Positions 12,399 through 26,555 of a stretch of DNA of 64,000 bases are shown here, one piece after another. The position numbers were made by a program, and so were the translations under genes. The stretch's first letter is position 1. Every line of letters starts with the position of its first letter. The stretch covers positions 62,291,256-62,355,255 of the forward strand of contig CM017561.1 in assembly GCA_007844125.1 (NCBI GenBank), written 5' to 3'. Below the pieces are notes generated by a model that saw nothing but the letters and a program-made list of their open reading frames with translations, ran no database searches and had not been told where the DNA came from. This DNA comes from Sinonovacula constricta. Its lineage: Eukaryota > Mollusca > Bivalvia > Cardiida > Solecurtidae.

Positions 12399-12407
12399 TA
12401 ATCCAGC

Positions 12408-12505
12408 ATACATTCAGCATACAACATACACGCACGTGTTCATAAGCATACATTCAGCTTACATCGAGCATACAACCAGTATACATTCAGCATACATAAG
12501 TGCAC
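12408..12505 (+). repeat. Short degenerate repeat of CATACATTCAG
   Basis: AGCATACATTCAGCATACA-type units recur several times next to the microsatellite, with substitutions. It is a small decayed tandem repeat. Confidence 0.6.
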
Positions 12506-15500
12506 CCGTGTTGTTGGTTTTAAGGTCACCGAGCACATTCTTATTTTCAGTAGAAGACAATTTGCAGGTCGTTCTATCCCCTCGCTATCTCGCAGCTCCC
12601 GTACACATAATCATCACCTAGGCAGGTGGCATGGCCTGTATATCGTCTACAAGCGTCGTTTAAAGAAACCAAGACACGGTTTAAAACAGGTGATAATAGC
12701 TTTTGAAATGAAAAAAAAATATCAAAGAACACATCTTTATTTATGATGAAAAAGAGTTAAAGCTCGGTACATTGTTTCACAGATAATTAATATTAACTGT
12801 TGTTACTGTATTTATCTAATGCATCGTTTCCAGGTGATAGTTGATAATGCAAAAGAAAGCAATCAGTATATTTACAATAGATGAATAGAGGCATAACAAC
12901 ATCAGAGCTTTGTTTAAGGGTATAAAAGTAATTTAGTAGCATTTACTGTATGCTTAACGCCAGGTAGTACTACATTTTAAGTAAAATTATACCGAGTTTG
13001 TAGTAGTTCACGAAATGCCAGCCATTTTTATGCACAGCCTAGGAAGCACGTATTGATAAAGCTTTGGCAAATAAAGTAGATCCATATCAGACAGCTCTCT
13101 GCTGGAAGCTGACTGATCAGGATCTTCACAATTTAGCGCTAACTCTCTAGCTATATGTTTAGCTTAGCATGTTACTGTAAATGGATGAGTATTGGTATGA
13201 GTTGTTGACGCTAATATGATACAGGATAAAGGCGCCATTACTGATTTGTTTCAAGGTGCTGCCGCATATTTCAATTATTTAAATAAACAATTCGAAAAAC
13301 TGTGTATCTGTAATATTTTAGTAAAAATATAAATGTAGTGAAGAAATCGAAAGGAATGAAATAATCAAGTTCGAAATGAGCGAAATTTTGAGATAAACGA
13401 ATTTACGAACATCGGTGTCATTTTTGTGATACTCTTTTATAGATTAATACAATATATATTTATTAGAAAGCCGTCCAAGAAAATCGATGGTTTTTCAGTT
13501 TTACTAATGTTGACATTTTGCGTTTGACACCTTAATTTTATTAAACAGCTTATCATTTATTAATCACACGTACTTAAAATCCTATTCTGACATGACAATT
13601 TAGTCACATTCAACTACCAAGGCTGTGTGGTTTATTTCAGAAGTTACTGAAAGAAAAAGGCATAGGAACATATAACAATCTTCAAAAATATGTACTAACT
13701 GTACATTGCAATTTGTTTATTTATAGTTTTTAGGTTACAAACTTAAGCTTACTTAGAAATAATTTATATCATATACTCATATTATATAAAGGCATGTACA
13801 TTTATTCAAATCGGCAGCATTTCAACAGATAACTATTCCTGCCGGTATATAATAAGACAACATTTATTCGATTACATAAACATATACGTATGCTTGAAAA
13901 AAGCTGCATAAAATTCATTAATATATTCATATTGCAACTATTTGTCCGTTTTTGCTAATTAATATACTATATCCAATAATAGTTGGTTGTATAAGCTCAT
14001 TGAAAACTTATATTATTTGTTGCTATCTTGCTGACTCAACATAAATGTTATCTTAAATAGTTGGATGTTTGTAAAACATATAATACTTTAAAGCTGCTGT
14101 ACGATAAAAAAGATAAACAATCGTCAAATGTGATTTATATGTATTTTATAAGTGTTTTTACCTATATCATATTATACGCACTACTTTTCACTTTAATTAT
14201 AAATTGATAGTTAAGGAGCAAATAAAAATGTATCATTTTAAAAAACTTAAAAGCGATTTAAATTTTTAAAACTAGTAAGTGTAAAAGTAAAATTTTGACT
14301 CATGTTGCCACGATTCTAAAGTAATAAAACACCTCTGTTTGCACGCCGTCTGTTTATTTCTGAATCCGATGTCAAACTGTTTTATAAGTTTGCACGGGTA
14401 AACTTATTACGGTGTGCAACTCTAAAACTAGCCCGTCGTAATTTACGATTATAGCATCTGGTACACATGTGTTCGCAGTTAATCATTTTTTGCGTGAGTT
14501 TAAATCTAAAATAAAGACATCTTAATTGAAAGTGATCTGCATACCTTTCAGAAAAATAGTGTTCAGATTGGTGCACGAAGTCGTGAATAATTTAACAATA
14601 AAGTAAGCAACATGCACCTACAGCCAAACACAAAAGGCCTACCCAATAAATAAATGTATACGATAAATATTCATAATTGAGTTAATCTGATTTATGAAAG
14701 TAATAGTACAACGCAATAACAAAATAAAAAAAAATCATAATTAAGAATATCATTATAAAAATAACTACTTCATTGGCGACAACAGCAATGACAAATAAAA
14801 CCACTTAAAGTTAGCAGCAATTACGATAAAACATACAAATCTGAAAGTAAGATAAAATACAGATACAATTTTAATACATGTGGATTGCCAGTAATCTATT
14901 ATAGAGACCTAAAATTAATTACTTTTAAATGTATGCGGACTAAATAAGCAATAAAAAAATTAAGTAGAAATCTATACGTAGTTCTTAAAAGCGCATGCGT
15001 ATGCTACATATATACAGAGGTTTTATCTTTTTTAAGGATTTGTCAGAGTCCCTTTCGAAAAAAATATGACTGGCTTTATACACATGTGCTTCTACTAAGA
15101 CGTGGTGAAGTTTTACATGATCTATTAAGATTTATCCTATGGCGCCCCCAAAAGGCTGAGAGTAAAACGACTTTGCTACAGCATGTGTCAATCAATTCTT
15201 ATTGGAGCTGGAACTGTTAAGTTTAGGAAATAAAAACTTTGTTCTTTGTATACATAATCCAGATACCAAAAAGTTTCCACACAAAACAACTTTGAAAACA
15301 AAAATTAAGATACCGACAAAAAAGATAAAAAACATACCATGTTTCAGAAAAATACTACCTAAGCAATAATGATTTGTGTAATATTTTCTATGGTCTAAGG
15401 AATTGTCATTATACATATTTTACCTAGAGATTTATATATACTAAAAACTTTCTAATAAAACAGCTTTTTAAATATGTCTATGTTACCCGCTCCCAAATTG

Positions 15501-17384
15501 CTTTAAACTGTTTACCAGTTACACTGGTTTTGTTGCTTTTCATGCTTCGAAACCGACATTTCCTTGTTAACAATAGTAAAAGTGGTTATAGACTGTACTG
15601 TTACATGCGCATACAATTAAACTATTTCTTCGGCAGTGTCTTAAAGTTATAATTACATCTTTATCATGCGCACATTTTAACAATATAATATAATGATTTT
15701 ACAACTGTAATTGGATAGTTGTTCTTGCATGGACTTAACAGCTGCCAATGATAATGAAAATTTAAATCATATTGATTATATCAATTACGCCTTTTTAAAT
15801 TCCATAACCTTTACTGCCCCTCCCTTTCCAACATTAATTGAAAAAAACAAACAAACAAAAACAAACAAACAAACAAAAACAAAAAAACACACACACAAGA
15901 AAAAAGAATTGCATTTTCATAATAAAACTGATGCTGACTTAGCTATTGTAGTTGTCTTTGTTAGTGTTGCTGTTGATAAAGGCATTCTTTGAAAAACTAA
16001 TACCAATTTAAATGCAGAAGATAATACATTATCATTCGATAGCACTTTGTCATTGTCAACATTTACACAATGTCATTTTGGCAGTCAATTGAGAAACTTT
16101 ATCCATACATGCACACCAACAATGAAACTGTAAATAACACATTATTACAGGTCCCATACTTCTTCGACACGACAAAACAGCGTCATTTGAATGACATACT
16201 GCTGTTATTCCCTCCAATTTATGTCGATGATACAATTTGTCAATCATATAAAGTAGTCTGCCTTGACGCGCGTCCTTCGTCAAAAATGGCCAAGTGCAAC
16301 AATGTTGCGCCACCGTATGTAATTTACGTGCTGCCAGTTAACCCACATCCTGTTATAATTGTTAATAAGAAATGAGAAAGTCTTAATTATTTGCTATAAA
16401 ACAAAAGTACAGATAACACCATGACTTCAGGACAATATGACATTTGACTGAACACAAAGCAGTGTAGATATATATCGGACATCTTGCGGCGTGGGATGAC
16501 TGATCTGGATCTACAAGTTTTTAAGAAGAATTACGATCGTCAAGTATCGAAAACTCAATACAGGCGCCTAGAAACGCGGCATTACGGCGCGTCTATGGAC
16601 CACCACGAATGTAACGACTTTGATATATAGATTGGTAAAATATGTATTGTTATTTCAATGCATACTAATGCATAAAATGCAGCTCGTGCAAACAGTGAAA
16701 ATAAAACGCCAGTCGATGTGAGCAAAAAGTGCAAAGTAACAGTGGCGCAGACGATTTATAGACTTTGTCGTCTGTAAACAATGTTTGTCGTCTGATGAAA
16801 ATATGGCGGTTGAAATGTTCCTTTTATAGATCGTGTTTCTTGTAATAGCTCACATCGTGATGAAAGATTTATCAATACATTTCAACAAACATCCAAGTAT
16901 AATTATATATCATATAGGGTACATTACGATGTAATACATTGCAAACACTGATATGTACTGATTTAAAGTATAAAGTAAAAAAAAACTCCACAAGGCCGGA
17001 TGTTTTACTTTCTTAATAATTTTAAATGTCTGTGTTTTGAAAGTAATACTATATGCCCATGTGCCAAAACTTATCTCTATAAAACGAAGAAAATGACTAA
17101 AACGTAATAAACTTTAAAAAACAATCTTTTCATTTGTTTTTATATTATGACGGACAAGTGCCCTAATGAATTTGCCACTGAGACTTGGTCCTTGCTGGTT
17201 GTATGTAGTTTTTATTATACAATTCGAACGGTATAATGTTTACATTTAAATTACTTATTAATTAAAAGATACCGTTTGTTATAGTTTTGATTTTAACCGG
17301 CGCTTATCAGCTTATATGGATGAGAGTCGAACCTAATGCGGGGTCCAGCGTTATTGTTTTGGTCAGTCACTTGTGAAATATACG
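12506..17384. other. No gene seen; AAAC-rich tract inside
   Basis: This long AT-rich intronic stretch includes an AAAC/ACAA simple repeat at about 15841-15905. An ATCAGACAGCTC motif near 13085-13096 resembles the monomer of array C. Overlapping frames at 16056-16375 on opposite strands show no recognisable family. Confidence 0.55.
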
Positions 17385-17590
17385 TTTTGTTTTAACCTGT
17401 TTTGCACCAACTACATTGGTGTTTTTCCCAAAATATATTACGTCTTAAATGAATAACTTGAAAGACATACAACACAACAGACACCTTTTTGTTTTAATCT
17501 GTTTTGCACCAATTACATTGGTGTGCTTTTCGCAAAAGATATTGCGGCTTAAAATAATAACTTGAAAGACATACAACACAACAGAGACAC
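17385..17590 (+). repeat. 102-bp tandem duplication with hairpin
   Basis: Two diverged copies (about 17385-17486 and 17487-17590) share TTTGCACCAA and the CTTGAAAGACATACAACACA block. Each carries a CACCAA..TAC..TTGGTG inverted repeat. In the second copy the stem is perfect over 7 pairs with a 3-base loop. Confidence 0.82.
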
Positions 17591-18186
17591 CCTTCAAACA
17601 AACAATCAAAGCAAGGTATATTAAGATTTGTAAAGTGTATTATATTCAGCTTCCGAGATAATTTGTTGTTTTAGCAATAATTTTGGCTAAACTATAAATA
17701 ATCATTTGCCATGAAGAGATTTGTGTAAGTAAAGTAGAAATAACATGAAAGTTTGCAATTAGAGTAAAGTTGTATATAGTTTACTGGAATCAGTCTGTCT
17801 TAAGATATCAACAATTTAATGGAAGGGTCAGCATTTAATTACACGATGGAAACAATATAAACCTATTAGCTGCTACTAAGAACATAATAACGCGTAAATA
17901 TGTACTTGTATTTATTTAGCCGTGCATTGATCGTGCGGAAATACTGCTTATTTATAATAAAGTACACGATGGTGATGAAGTAGCACGCGATCCGTCAAGG
18001 TCGCCTTTGTCTCCTGACAACATTTGGTATGAAGTTATGCTAATTATTAACTATTACTATTCAATAATATATTAGTTATACCCCTAAACAAGACATAGTG
18101 GAGATCCTCATTAGAAAGCCTACAACTTTTTAAAATGGATCAACTGGATCTGCAATACTGGTCTTGGCCAGACCAATTCTTAAATG
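17591..18186. other. No gene seen
   Basis: This AT-rich intronic sequence shows no supported feature. Confidence 0.6.
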
Positions 18187-18418
18187 TTTTTGTTTTCGAA
18201 ATGCATCGCAGCGACCAATTATGATCATTAAAGTCCAACTATTTTGATGGAGGAAGACCCCAAACTAATATCTGGTAGAATCACCAGCGCTCCACAGGTC
18301 AGCTGGAAGATCTTCCCACTTTAATTCCTTCGCCCAGAGCTGGGCTCGAACCTAGGCGGTGAGAGACTAAGCGGTCAGAGGAGTTACAAGTCGGTGACTA
18401 CATCTCCACACCATGGGC
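18187..18418 (-). mobile_element. SINE-like dispersed repeat, copy 2
   Basis: This is the most complete of the minus-strand copies. A B-box-like AGGTTCGAGCCC follows CTCTCACCGCCT, then come TCTTCCAGCTGACCTGTGGA and a GTCGCTGCGATGCATT 3' end with an A-rich tail, all read on the minus strand. It aligns along its length with copy 1. Confidence 0.68.
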
Positions 18419-19311
18419 GACCCTCTTGAATGGCAAGTTTGGTAATTAAAACAATTCTATATCATGTATGTACATATGTTTCACACCACTCTGATATAAT
18501 AAAACCAACTACATGTACATGATATATAGCAGAGATAAACATAAACTAATGGTTGAACATAAAGGTCGTCAGTAAATGATACGGAATTATATCTGATTTA
18601 ACACTATCGTGACGTATATATTATCTGCGTGCATGCCTCTGAATACATTAAAATCCCAAACAATGACTTTACAATCCCAACACTCCGAATGTACATCTCA
18701 ATTGAAAAGTTGTCATTTTAATTGTTAGTTTAAAATGAATTCAATTTCCCAGCGTACTGTGCTCATTCGGTAGAAGCACGTTTATGACCGATTGGTTTTA
18801 AAGTTGGCTTTGCAAACTCTCAAGTGGGCATCACTCTAAAAGAAGGTTCATACGGTCATGTTGTTTATCACGGTAGGAATTAGAAATGTTGCGATTGAAG
18901 CTGTTACCGTTAAGTCAATGACTCAATGTCTATATAAGTGTTGTTCTTGTGACCGAATACCGACATAGCACTACAGCAACAGTTGTAACAGCGACTTCAA
19001 CAACAACAAATGCAGCAAAAGAAACACAATTACTGCAAATAAATATATATAAACGGTAAGGAAAAGCCCCCAATAAAGCTTGTAATATAAGAATACATTC
19101 TAAAACAATACATTTTTTCACATCCTTTTATTAATTAAAGACTGTTATATTCACAAATAAAAAAAAGACTATTTTATTCTCACATATCCGATTAATCATG
19201 AAAACAGACATTTGTCGTCTGTTATAAAACAATGCAAAACCATGTTAATTAGTTTGGAAAAAGTGCAAATTCTGATCACTCAGCTCCCAGATTTGTACTT
19301 GTTTTCTTAGC
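18419..19311. other. No gene seen
   Basis: This intronic sequence has only a short frame at 18930-19121, with no recognisable motif. Confidence 0.6.
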
Positions 19312-19613
19312 AGGACAGGGGCGGATCCTGAAAAATTTGGAGGTGGTGGTGAGGGGTTGGGGAATGGGGGTATGACTCAAGTTCTATTCAACTTTATCGC
19401 TGTTAATACTAGACATACATACACAGTTAGGGACCATAACTTCGACGTAAGCAGTCAACAGACAAAAGTTAGTTTCAAAGCTTAGTATTTTATAAGTTTA
19501 CATGTTTGTGTTTTTCACAAGTCTACACTGTTACCTGGATAGTAGGGATGATGCATCCTCCATCCTGTAAACCCCCCTCCCCCCCCCACGCTCCTGGATC
19601 AACCCCAGGGGCA
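19312..19613. repeat. Possible element with G-rich inverted ends
   Basis: The left side has GGGGCGGATCCTG followed by repeated G runs. The right side has C runs followed by CTCCTGGATCAACCCC, roughly the reverse complement of the left. About 300 bases separate the outer ends. This could be a small non-autonomous DNA element or two inverted copies of a dispersed repeat end. Confidence 0.35.
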
Positions 19614-20669
19614 GGATTGTTTATTTCCTTCATCTTCACTTGTATAGTGACTTTGCACTGTCGTTTATGTTGTCACTCACTGATACGCTTTAAAATAAAG
19701 AGTTTACTCTCCCGCATGTTTACCGAACGATTGATGTACGCGGTATATCGTGTATGATTCATAGTTTTTCTAAAGTTAAGCGAATCGACAGTTATTTATG
19801 AGAGTCAAATTATCTTAACAATCAAACAGGTGGCTTAACAACTTTTTTTCGATTATCATATTAGTTGATTCACCAACATAGGTTGATTAATGTATACCTT
19901 TCCTTGGTTATCATTATACTGGTTCCCAAGCAGTTAGTATGACTGGCATGTAACTTATGGGCTCTTCTACGTCAACGTAGCGATAAAAATGTCTCGATAT
20001 GAAAGTGACAATTACTGATCGAGGTGAGGAAAGTTTAACTAGACAACTGGCATATTTATCGAATAGCCGCAGCCCTGATTCTTATAGCCTCCCAATGTTT
20101 ATTGTCCGCTTAATTATGTTTTCTATCCGCATTCTTTTTACAAAATGCTATTCCTTCTCATTACCAGTATCATAATTGTTATCTTTATCACACCATTATC
20201 ATCAACAACATCATTATTGACGTAATTATTTTCAGAAGCAATAGCAGTAGCTAATGTAGCGTTTTAATTATATATATTAAATATTCAAATATTTAATTGG
20301 ACATAAAAATCTGCCTCTTCAACAACTTTTTTTTTATCCATGCCCATTTAACTTCATTAAAATCTTGTTCCAGACGAAGTAATCATACTGCTTAGAAGTT
20401 GTTATTTAAGCAAATAACCAGATGGAAATAAAAGAATAATGCTTCAGAAACAAAAGTCGTAGTTTCACTTCTTATAAAATGAAAAAAGAACAACGCCTAA
20501 GTTTCAAACGAGGACTGTACGATAAATGTGAACTTTTAATGAACTGATTTCACCTGATTGAAAATGTGTGTTGGACCAACTCCAATGTGGTAATGATAAG
20601 GAAGCCCATCTGACATTGATGGAAAGAGACAAATGAACAAGCAGATTTTCTTACAAGGCTGTTTTCGTC
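19614..20669. other. No gene seen
   Basis: This intronic sequence shows no supported feature. Confidence 0.6.
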
Positions 20670-20742
20670 TGAACATGGTACTCGAACCAAGAGGACGAGA
20701 GGGATGAAGCCGTTATAATCCGTCGACCCTTACCACCGACCG
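20670..20742 (-). repeat. tRNA-like SINE head, decayed
   Basis: On the minus strand an A-box-like TGGTAAGGGTCGACGG is followed at tRNA-like spacing by a B-box-like TTGGTTCGAGTACC. The stems are not convincing, so it is probably a SINE relic. Confidence 0.38.
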
Positions 20743-22216
20743 AAAAATGAATGTTTAACAAAGTTTATACGGCAATTGTATACATAAGTCACTATTCTCA
20801 TCTAGAATCCCGACCAATGTATCAAAGTAACTTCTGTTCAAAGACAGTTTATCGCGATTTCTTATTTCATGCCTCCGACAAAGCCGTTTTTGCCCAATAC
20901 TGATTGTAATCTATATAACTAATTGTCCAGAGGCAAGTTCCAATGCAGCTTATCAGAAAGTATAGGGAGCGCACAATGGAAAACTTCCAAAAGTCCAGTT
21001 TCCGGAACGATGCTCCCGAAAATGTAGAAGCAAGGAAAAAAAAAGAGACAAGAAAGAAGCGCGCGAGCTTTGCAGTCTTCCGGGTTGATGTAATATAGCG
21101 CGGTAACTGATTCAATGTGCACAAACAACAGAAAGTAATATGATTCTCTTAGTAATAATAATAATTACGTACTACAGAAAGAGACTTACACATTTATCAT
21201 CAGATTAGACCTTTAACTAGAATTTAAGAGATTTAACCTGAAAGTGATAAATCAATACCTATATCAGATGAAACATAATATAACTCAAATTAGAACAACT
21301 GGTTATTTCAATCTTAGTGTTGTTCTACTGATAAGAAAAAACAACATCTTAAGCTAAATCATTTATATTTACTGAGTAACAACAGTCATTTGTGTAAATG
21401 TTGGTTGCATACGAATAAAAGAGCTCATATGCCAATATGCTACTGAAAAGCAATTATGTAAACAGATAAACATGTTATTTACAATCATCGAAATATAAGA
21501 TAATCGAGATAATCGAAACGTAATGTTCTACTGCTAGAAACTTCTACATTCGAGAAAATGCGTATATGCGATGTACATTACGGATTTCGTAGAATCTCAA
21601 GAAATCCCCATCTTCTGGAAGTTTATGTGAAAATGTGCACGCGGCAATCAAATACAAGTTAGCTGTGATAGTTGGTGATAGGTTTACGGTGGCTGCAGTG
21701 TCGAGCCAATAAAGGACGGCCCTTATCTGCCATCCTATCGACAAGTATACACAGGGTGCATTTTTATGGCGATAACCCAAGAATGAAATGGTCATAAACA
21801 TGCAAGGAACTGCTTTGAGGCCCCGGATGTAGACTACTGATGCGAGGGTAGTATGGTGCGTTTTCCGACCTGAGCACTTTTAAATATAAAAAAATATCAG
21901 AAAAATACATTTACAACTGGAAAAATTGTGTAAATAATGCTTACGTGAGGTTCTTGATTATCATTTTCAACATTGTAAGATTTCACAAATATAAAATACA
22001 AAAGACAAAGGCACGGTCACATGGATATGTATTCATAATATTTACTTTATTTGTTAAGCATGCTACTTTTTGTTCTTACATAGTCTTGCAAATGTACCAT
22101 CTATCTAGAGACTCAGTAGCAGTGGGACCTGGATCGACACTACTTGTCTAGGCCTGAATATCAGAAGGCAAAAACAGCGCAAACCTGTGAAATTATCATT
22201 CAATATAAACCATTAA
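20743..22216. other. No gene seen
   Basis: This intronic sequence has minus-strand frames at 20867-21128 and 21544-21801 that look unlike any family I know and have no convincing splice context. Confidence 0.5.
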
Positions 22217-22221
22217 TGATG

Positions 22222-22282
<61 letters not shown>

Positions 22283-22298
22283 TAATAATAATAATAAA
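22217..22298 (+). repeat. (ATA)n microsatellite
   Basis: About 80 bases of uninterrupted to slightly imperfect ATA/AAT repeats. Confidence 0.95.
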
Positions 22299-23381
22299 AA
22301 TAATTATATAATAGCTATAAATTCAACTGAAACTTATTCTTGTTTAGCTGTATAACTGAAAGTTGACATGTATTTATACAAGGTCAAGGCCATGTTTATA
22401 TTGGGGTATTATTCGAAACAACATACCCAGGTGTTAACTTATAGCCAGGAATGAGGGAAACATATTAAACAAAATTCTATGAGTGTAAATGAAAACGAAA
22501 AAAGACAGTTCGTCAGATCGCGACAAATATATGAGTTGAGGTTGTGTGTGTGTGATAAGGTTATCTCGGGTGGTTCTGAAGTATTTCTATCTGTATTGTT
22601 TAAGCACACACATCTGCAATGGATTGTGCGGGACATCTACATTACTTCTTTTAATGAAATCGGTATATTGATAAAGGGGCTTATTATGGCATGCGTTCAA
22701 AAGCATTTCTCCCATCGTACAATGAATTCATGAATTACAAAGTGCATTCAATATAGGCTGCACGATAAGTATTTTTATAAAACACTTCCCAATGACATCC
22801 ATACTGGGGTATAATAATACCGGTTTTATTAATGCAATGGGTCCAGTCGAAGATATTGTATTATCATTATGTCATATTGGACAATTTGTGAATCGTTACG
22901 CTTGATGTAATGGTTGTTTGTAAGATGAATACAATTTGAAGTATGGACAACGTTGTAGGTTTATTTTTAATTGAGTATATACTTTAGGCTGCTTAAGTAC
23001 AATGTAAATTGTATACATTTCAAATCTCGTATCTTTTAAAGAACCAGTCTGTCACTTGGTCAAAAATGCTAAAAAGAAAATTAACAAAAATACAAACAAC
23101 AACATTGAACTACCGTTATGGCTGTATTGAGAAAACAAACACTTTATACATGTGCCTGATCTACTTTTCAAAACGTCAACCTTCATGTTTAGTTTTATCT
23201 TTTTCACAATAATGATCTACTGAGAAAGTAATCAAGTACACTAGAAAGCAACTTCTTGGACTAAACAAGAAATTGTCGATATGTTCCAATTATTATTTAA
23301 TATTTAAAAGAACAATATTATTTAATATTATATACATGTAGAACAATATTAATAAAACAGCAACTAAAATAGTAACATCCT
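22299..23381. other. No gene seen
   Basis: This intronic sequence has short frames on both strands (for example 22479-22733 and 23009-23212) without recognisable motifs. Confidence 0.55.
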
Positions 23382-23455
23382 GCATGGCCGAGTCTTTAAT
23401 GTGCTTAACATTCATACGTGAGGTAATTGGCTTCAAACCCTACGAACAGCAATGC
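23382..23455 (+). pseudogene. tRNA-like sequence, Leu/Ser-type head
   Basis: GCATGGCCGAGTCTTTAATG resembles the 5' part of class II tRNAs, and a degenerate B box (GGCTTCAAACCC) lies downstream. The ends GCAT and ATGC can pair, giving 74 nt. The D loop and B box carry substitutions, so this is a tRNA pseudogene or SINE head. Confidence 0.48.
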
Positions 23456-23957
23456 ACATTTTGTATGTGAATATTTAAATAAAAAAATATCTTATTTCAT
23501 TAATTTTACAATTAAAAGGGTATTTGAACTTTATATTTTTAACATTGTTTAAACTGCGTGTAATCTGACGGATAACTCCTTTCAAATCTAAGCCTTATGT
23601 TAGCTATAGGATATCTTTCACATCACATATCAGTTTCAGTCCATTAACAACAGTAGCTGTAAGAGTACTATGTACTACGTCAAACGACGGATACCCTTGA
23701 CTTTTATCATTTAATGGCTTAAATCATTTAATTACTTTTAATGGATTGTACACTTGCGAGGGGCTGTACTTTGTTTTAAAACTATTAACGGCAATAAATG
23801 CATAGTAGATATGAACGTAACATTTTTTTTTGTGATACAACGCAACGGGAAAAAACCCACCTGTTTTAAAAGGAAAAAAATGAGATAATGTAGTTTATCT
23901 CTTTATCTCTTTTAAAAGTATAACATAGACATACTTTGGAGAATCCTGTTGTTCTGG
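23456..23957. other. No gene seen
   Basis: AT-rich intronic sequence with no supported feature. Confidence 0.6.
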
Positions 23958-24135
23958 TTTTTTTTTTTTTTAAATAAATCACAGCGACCCGTTTATGGTC
24001 ATTATAGCAGCGTCCAACTATTTAGGTGGAGACTGATACCAGATAAATGAATGGGTGAAATCACGGCGCACCGCAGGTCAGCTGGAAGACCTTCCCACGG
24101 TAAGTCCTTCGGCCCGACCGGGAATCGAGCCAATT
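23958..24135 (-). mobile_element. SINE-like dispersed repeat, copy 3 (5'-truncated)
   Basis: This aligns with copies 1 and 2 through CACAGCGACC, ACCGCAGGTCAGCTGGAAG and CCTTCCCAC. Read on the minus strand it begins near the B-box region (GGCTCGATTCCC) and ends in an A-rich tail (T run on the plus strand at 23958-23971). The part 5' of the B box is missing. Confidence 0.62.
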
Positions 24136-26555
24136 AACGATGCTACATTTGTAGATCAATAAACACGTATCAGGATTTAGTTATAGAGACTTCGCAGCAC
24201 ACTTTCTTGGGCGAATTAACACTCTTAAATGAATAGAATAACTTTAAGCGCTATGGCCACAGCTCAGCGTTGGTTTTTTTTTTCACGATGCATAGACCCA
24301 CACCAACAACACTTAATATGTTGTTGTTTTTTTTAAATTATGAGTCACCTTCAAACCAATCAGTGTAGTGTAGTGAATGATATTTATATATCTTAAAGAA
24401 TAGTCCAAGCATGCGTAGTTCAGAGCTATTTATATGACATTAAAATATAAATAAATAATTAAATTGAAAAGCGTCTTCCATTTGATTCTCCATTTGATTC
24501 TCCACCTAAAGGCACAAAATCGTTTGAAATGTAGTATTTTTACATAATATCTAGTAATCAGAGGTAATATTTTTTATTGCATTTTTAATTGTGGTTTAAC
24601 AAAGCCTTGCTTAATTATGCCAAGTAAAAGCAAAATTTTGACCTTCATAAGCCAAGTCATTTTGATGCAAGTAAATCGAAATTTTGAGTTGTTTTCTATG
24701 GTTTGCAACAAAGTCAATTGTTGTTCGTGCAAAAAGAGAATAATCTGACATAGAAGGGCTCAAATGATGTAAAATGATATCAATAGGAAAAGGAAAGAAA
24801 AAACCTATGAATTCTTCAAAATTTGGTTTATTGGTAAAGTTTATAAATTTATAGATATTTTATGAAAAATATACACTAAGATATTAATCTGACAGCGACT
24901 TTCGGTAATTGACACTCAAATTTAAGTTTCATTTAATTATATTCAAAAGTTTTATGTTTTACATAAGAATTATCTGCTGGATTCAAAGGCCGTTTTATAA
25001 AACACACCTGAGTGTAACCAACCTATTACACGAGCATCCATTTGTCGGGTAAGTATTGCACTAATAAATCACATGCTCAACATTGTTAACACTGTCGAAA
25101 ACAACATTAACGATATTAAGTGGTAATTTTTATCACATAAATAAAACTCGCTGTGTCATGGCAGTTTAGGTAACATCAGAAACTGTATAAAAGTAGCTTC
25201 ACTGTACCACAACATTGACATGTCGTAATCGCGCCAATTAAAACTTTAATGAAACACAAACAAAGGCTTAAATGCTTTTACTGCATGACTTTCTTTCATG
25301 TGGATAGATGGCGGCATGGTGGTTTTGTTGCTTAATTAATATTCACTTAGAAATAGTTTTAGTCTTTTCTTCCCGACTTCATAAATGATTGATGATTTGC
25401 ATCCGTTGAAGCATTGAAGTAAAATGCTTATTTCAGTTTCGATAAAAGCTACGTGTTTGCACTTTATCCTTTAGTTAACCCATTCGCCGAAAGTCATGTG
25501 ATGTGTATCGAAAACTTCAAAGACAACAGTCCTTTAATCTTTGGTTGCAATAATATGCCTTTAATTAAGTCCACGTGATGTTTGTGCACCAGCCCGTTCA
25601 ACAGGACACTTCTCGATTCTCACTAAACCGTAATGGCGCCAGATGTCAGATATTTGTTATCCACTAACTGTTGGTGTGATGTTTTGTAAAACAAAATATT
25701 CACCTAAACAAGAAATCAATTTACCAACTTTTTAAAAAAAACAACAAACGTTTAAGACCCTTAATATCTTTAAACTTTTCTGCGTTGAAAGCAATAGAAT
25801 TATATTTTTTGTGTAGTTCAAAGTGTCCCATAGACTGATCTTGTTCTGGCTTTATTTTATCTGATAACGCTTCTCATAATGCGGTTATCGATAAGCAATA
25901 CCAAAAAAAGATATTTGCTAACAGAAACATGAAAAGGAACAAGAAATTGCTAAAGAAGAAGCAGTAATTAATGAATATCATGAGAGCTTGCCGATATAAA
26001 TCTGCACTATTTGCACAATCTTTGTCCACTAATTCTTGGCAGACAAAAATCTTAAAAGCAAAGTGATCCCTTAACTGTTGACATTGATCTGAAACTGATA
26101 CTAATTTAGCCAGTACTTAATTATTTGTTCGTGTTTGTGTACATTATGCATTGTATATGCAAAGAGAGTTTGAAAGCAAAATGAAACTTATCTGCTAGCC
26201 GCCATCATCTGCTCTTGCATGATCTGTTCTCTTAGAATGTTGAAGCGGCCCTACCGGAAGCGGCCTACAACGACCCTTATTTATTAATTGTTTTAAAGTA
26301 ACTTCTTTCGTATTGTACCAAAATAATTAAATCCGTCCGGATTACATATAACACTTATAACAAGTAGTACACTCTTGAATGAGCGTTAAGGAGGTCCAAA
26401 CTCAACGAAAAATATTATTGCTAGTTAGATTATTGTTTCGGAACACATGAAAGCCCTTCAGAAAGTGCCGGAGTGTTCAGTTTGCACGATTTCCACACAG
26501 TGCAACGAATCAGTATATTTAAGTATTCCGCGTTTTATCGCAATCTGTTCGTGAA
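24136..26555. other. No gene seen
   Basis: This AT-rich intronic stretch has a tiny direct repeat (CATTTGATTCTC twice, near 24478-24503). No exon or transposon was recognised. Confidence 0.6.

Noticed and set aside
16056..16375. Overlapping frames of 85 and 101 codons
   Set aside because: They lie on opposite strands, have no motif and no splice-site support.
17311..17345. tRNA-like B box (GGTTCGACTC on the minus strand)
   Set aside because: No A box at a suitable distance and no SINE body around it.
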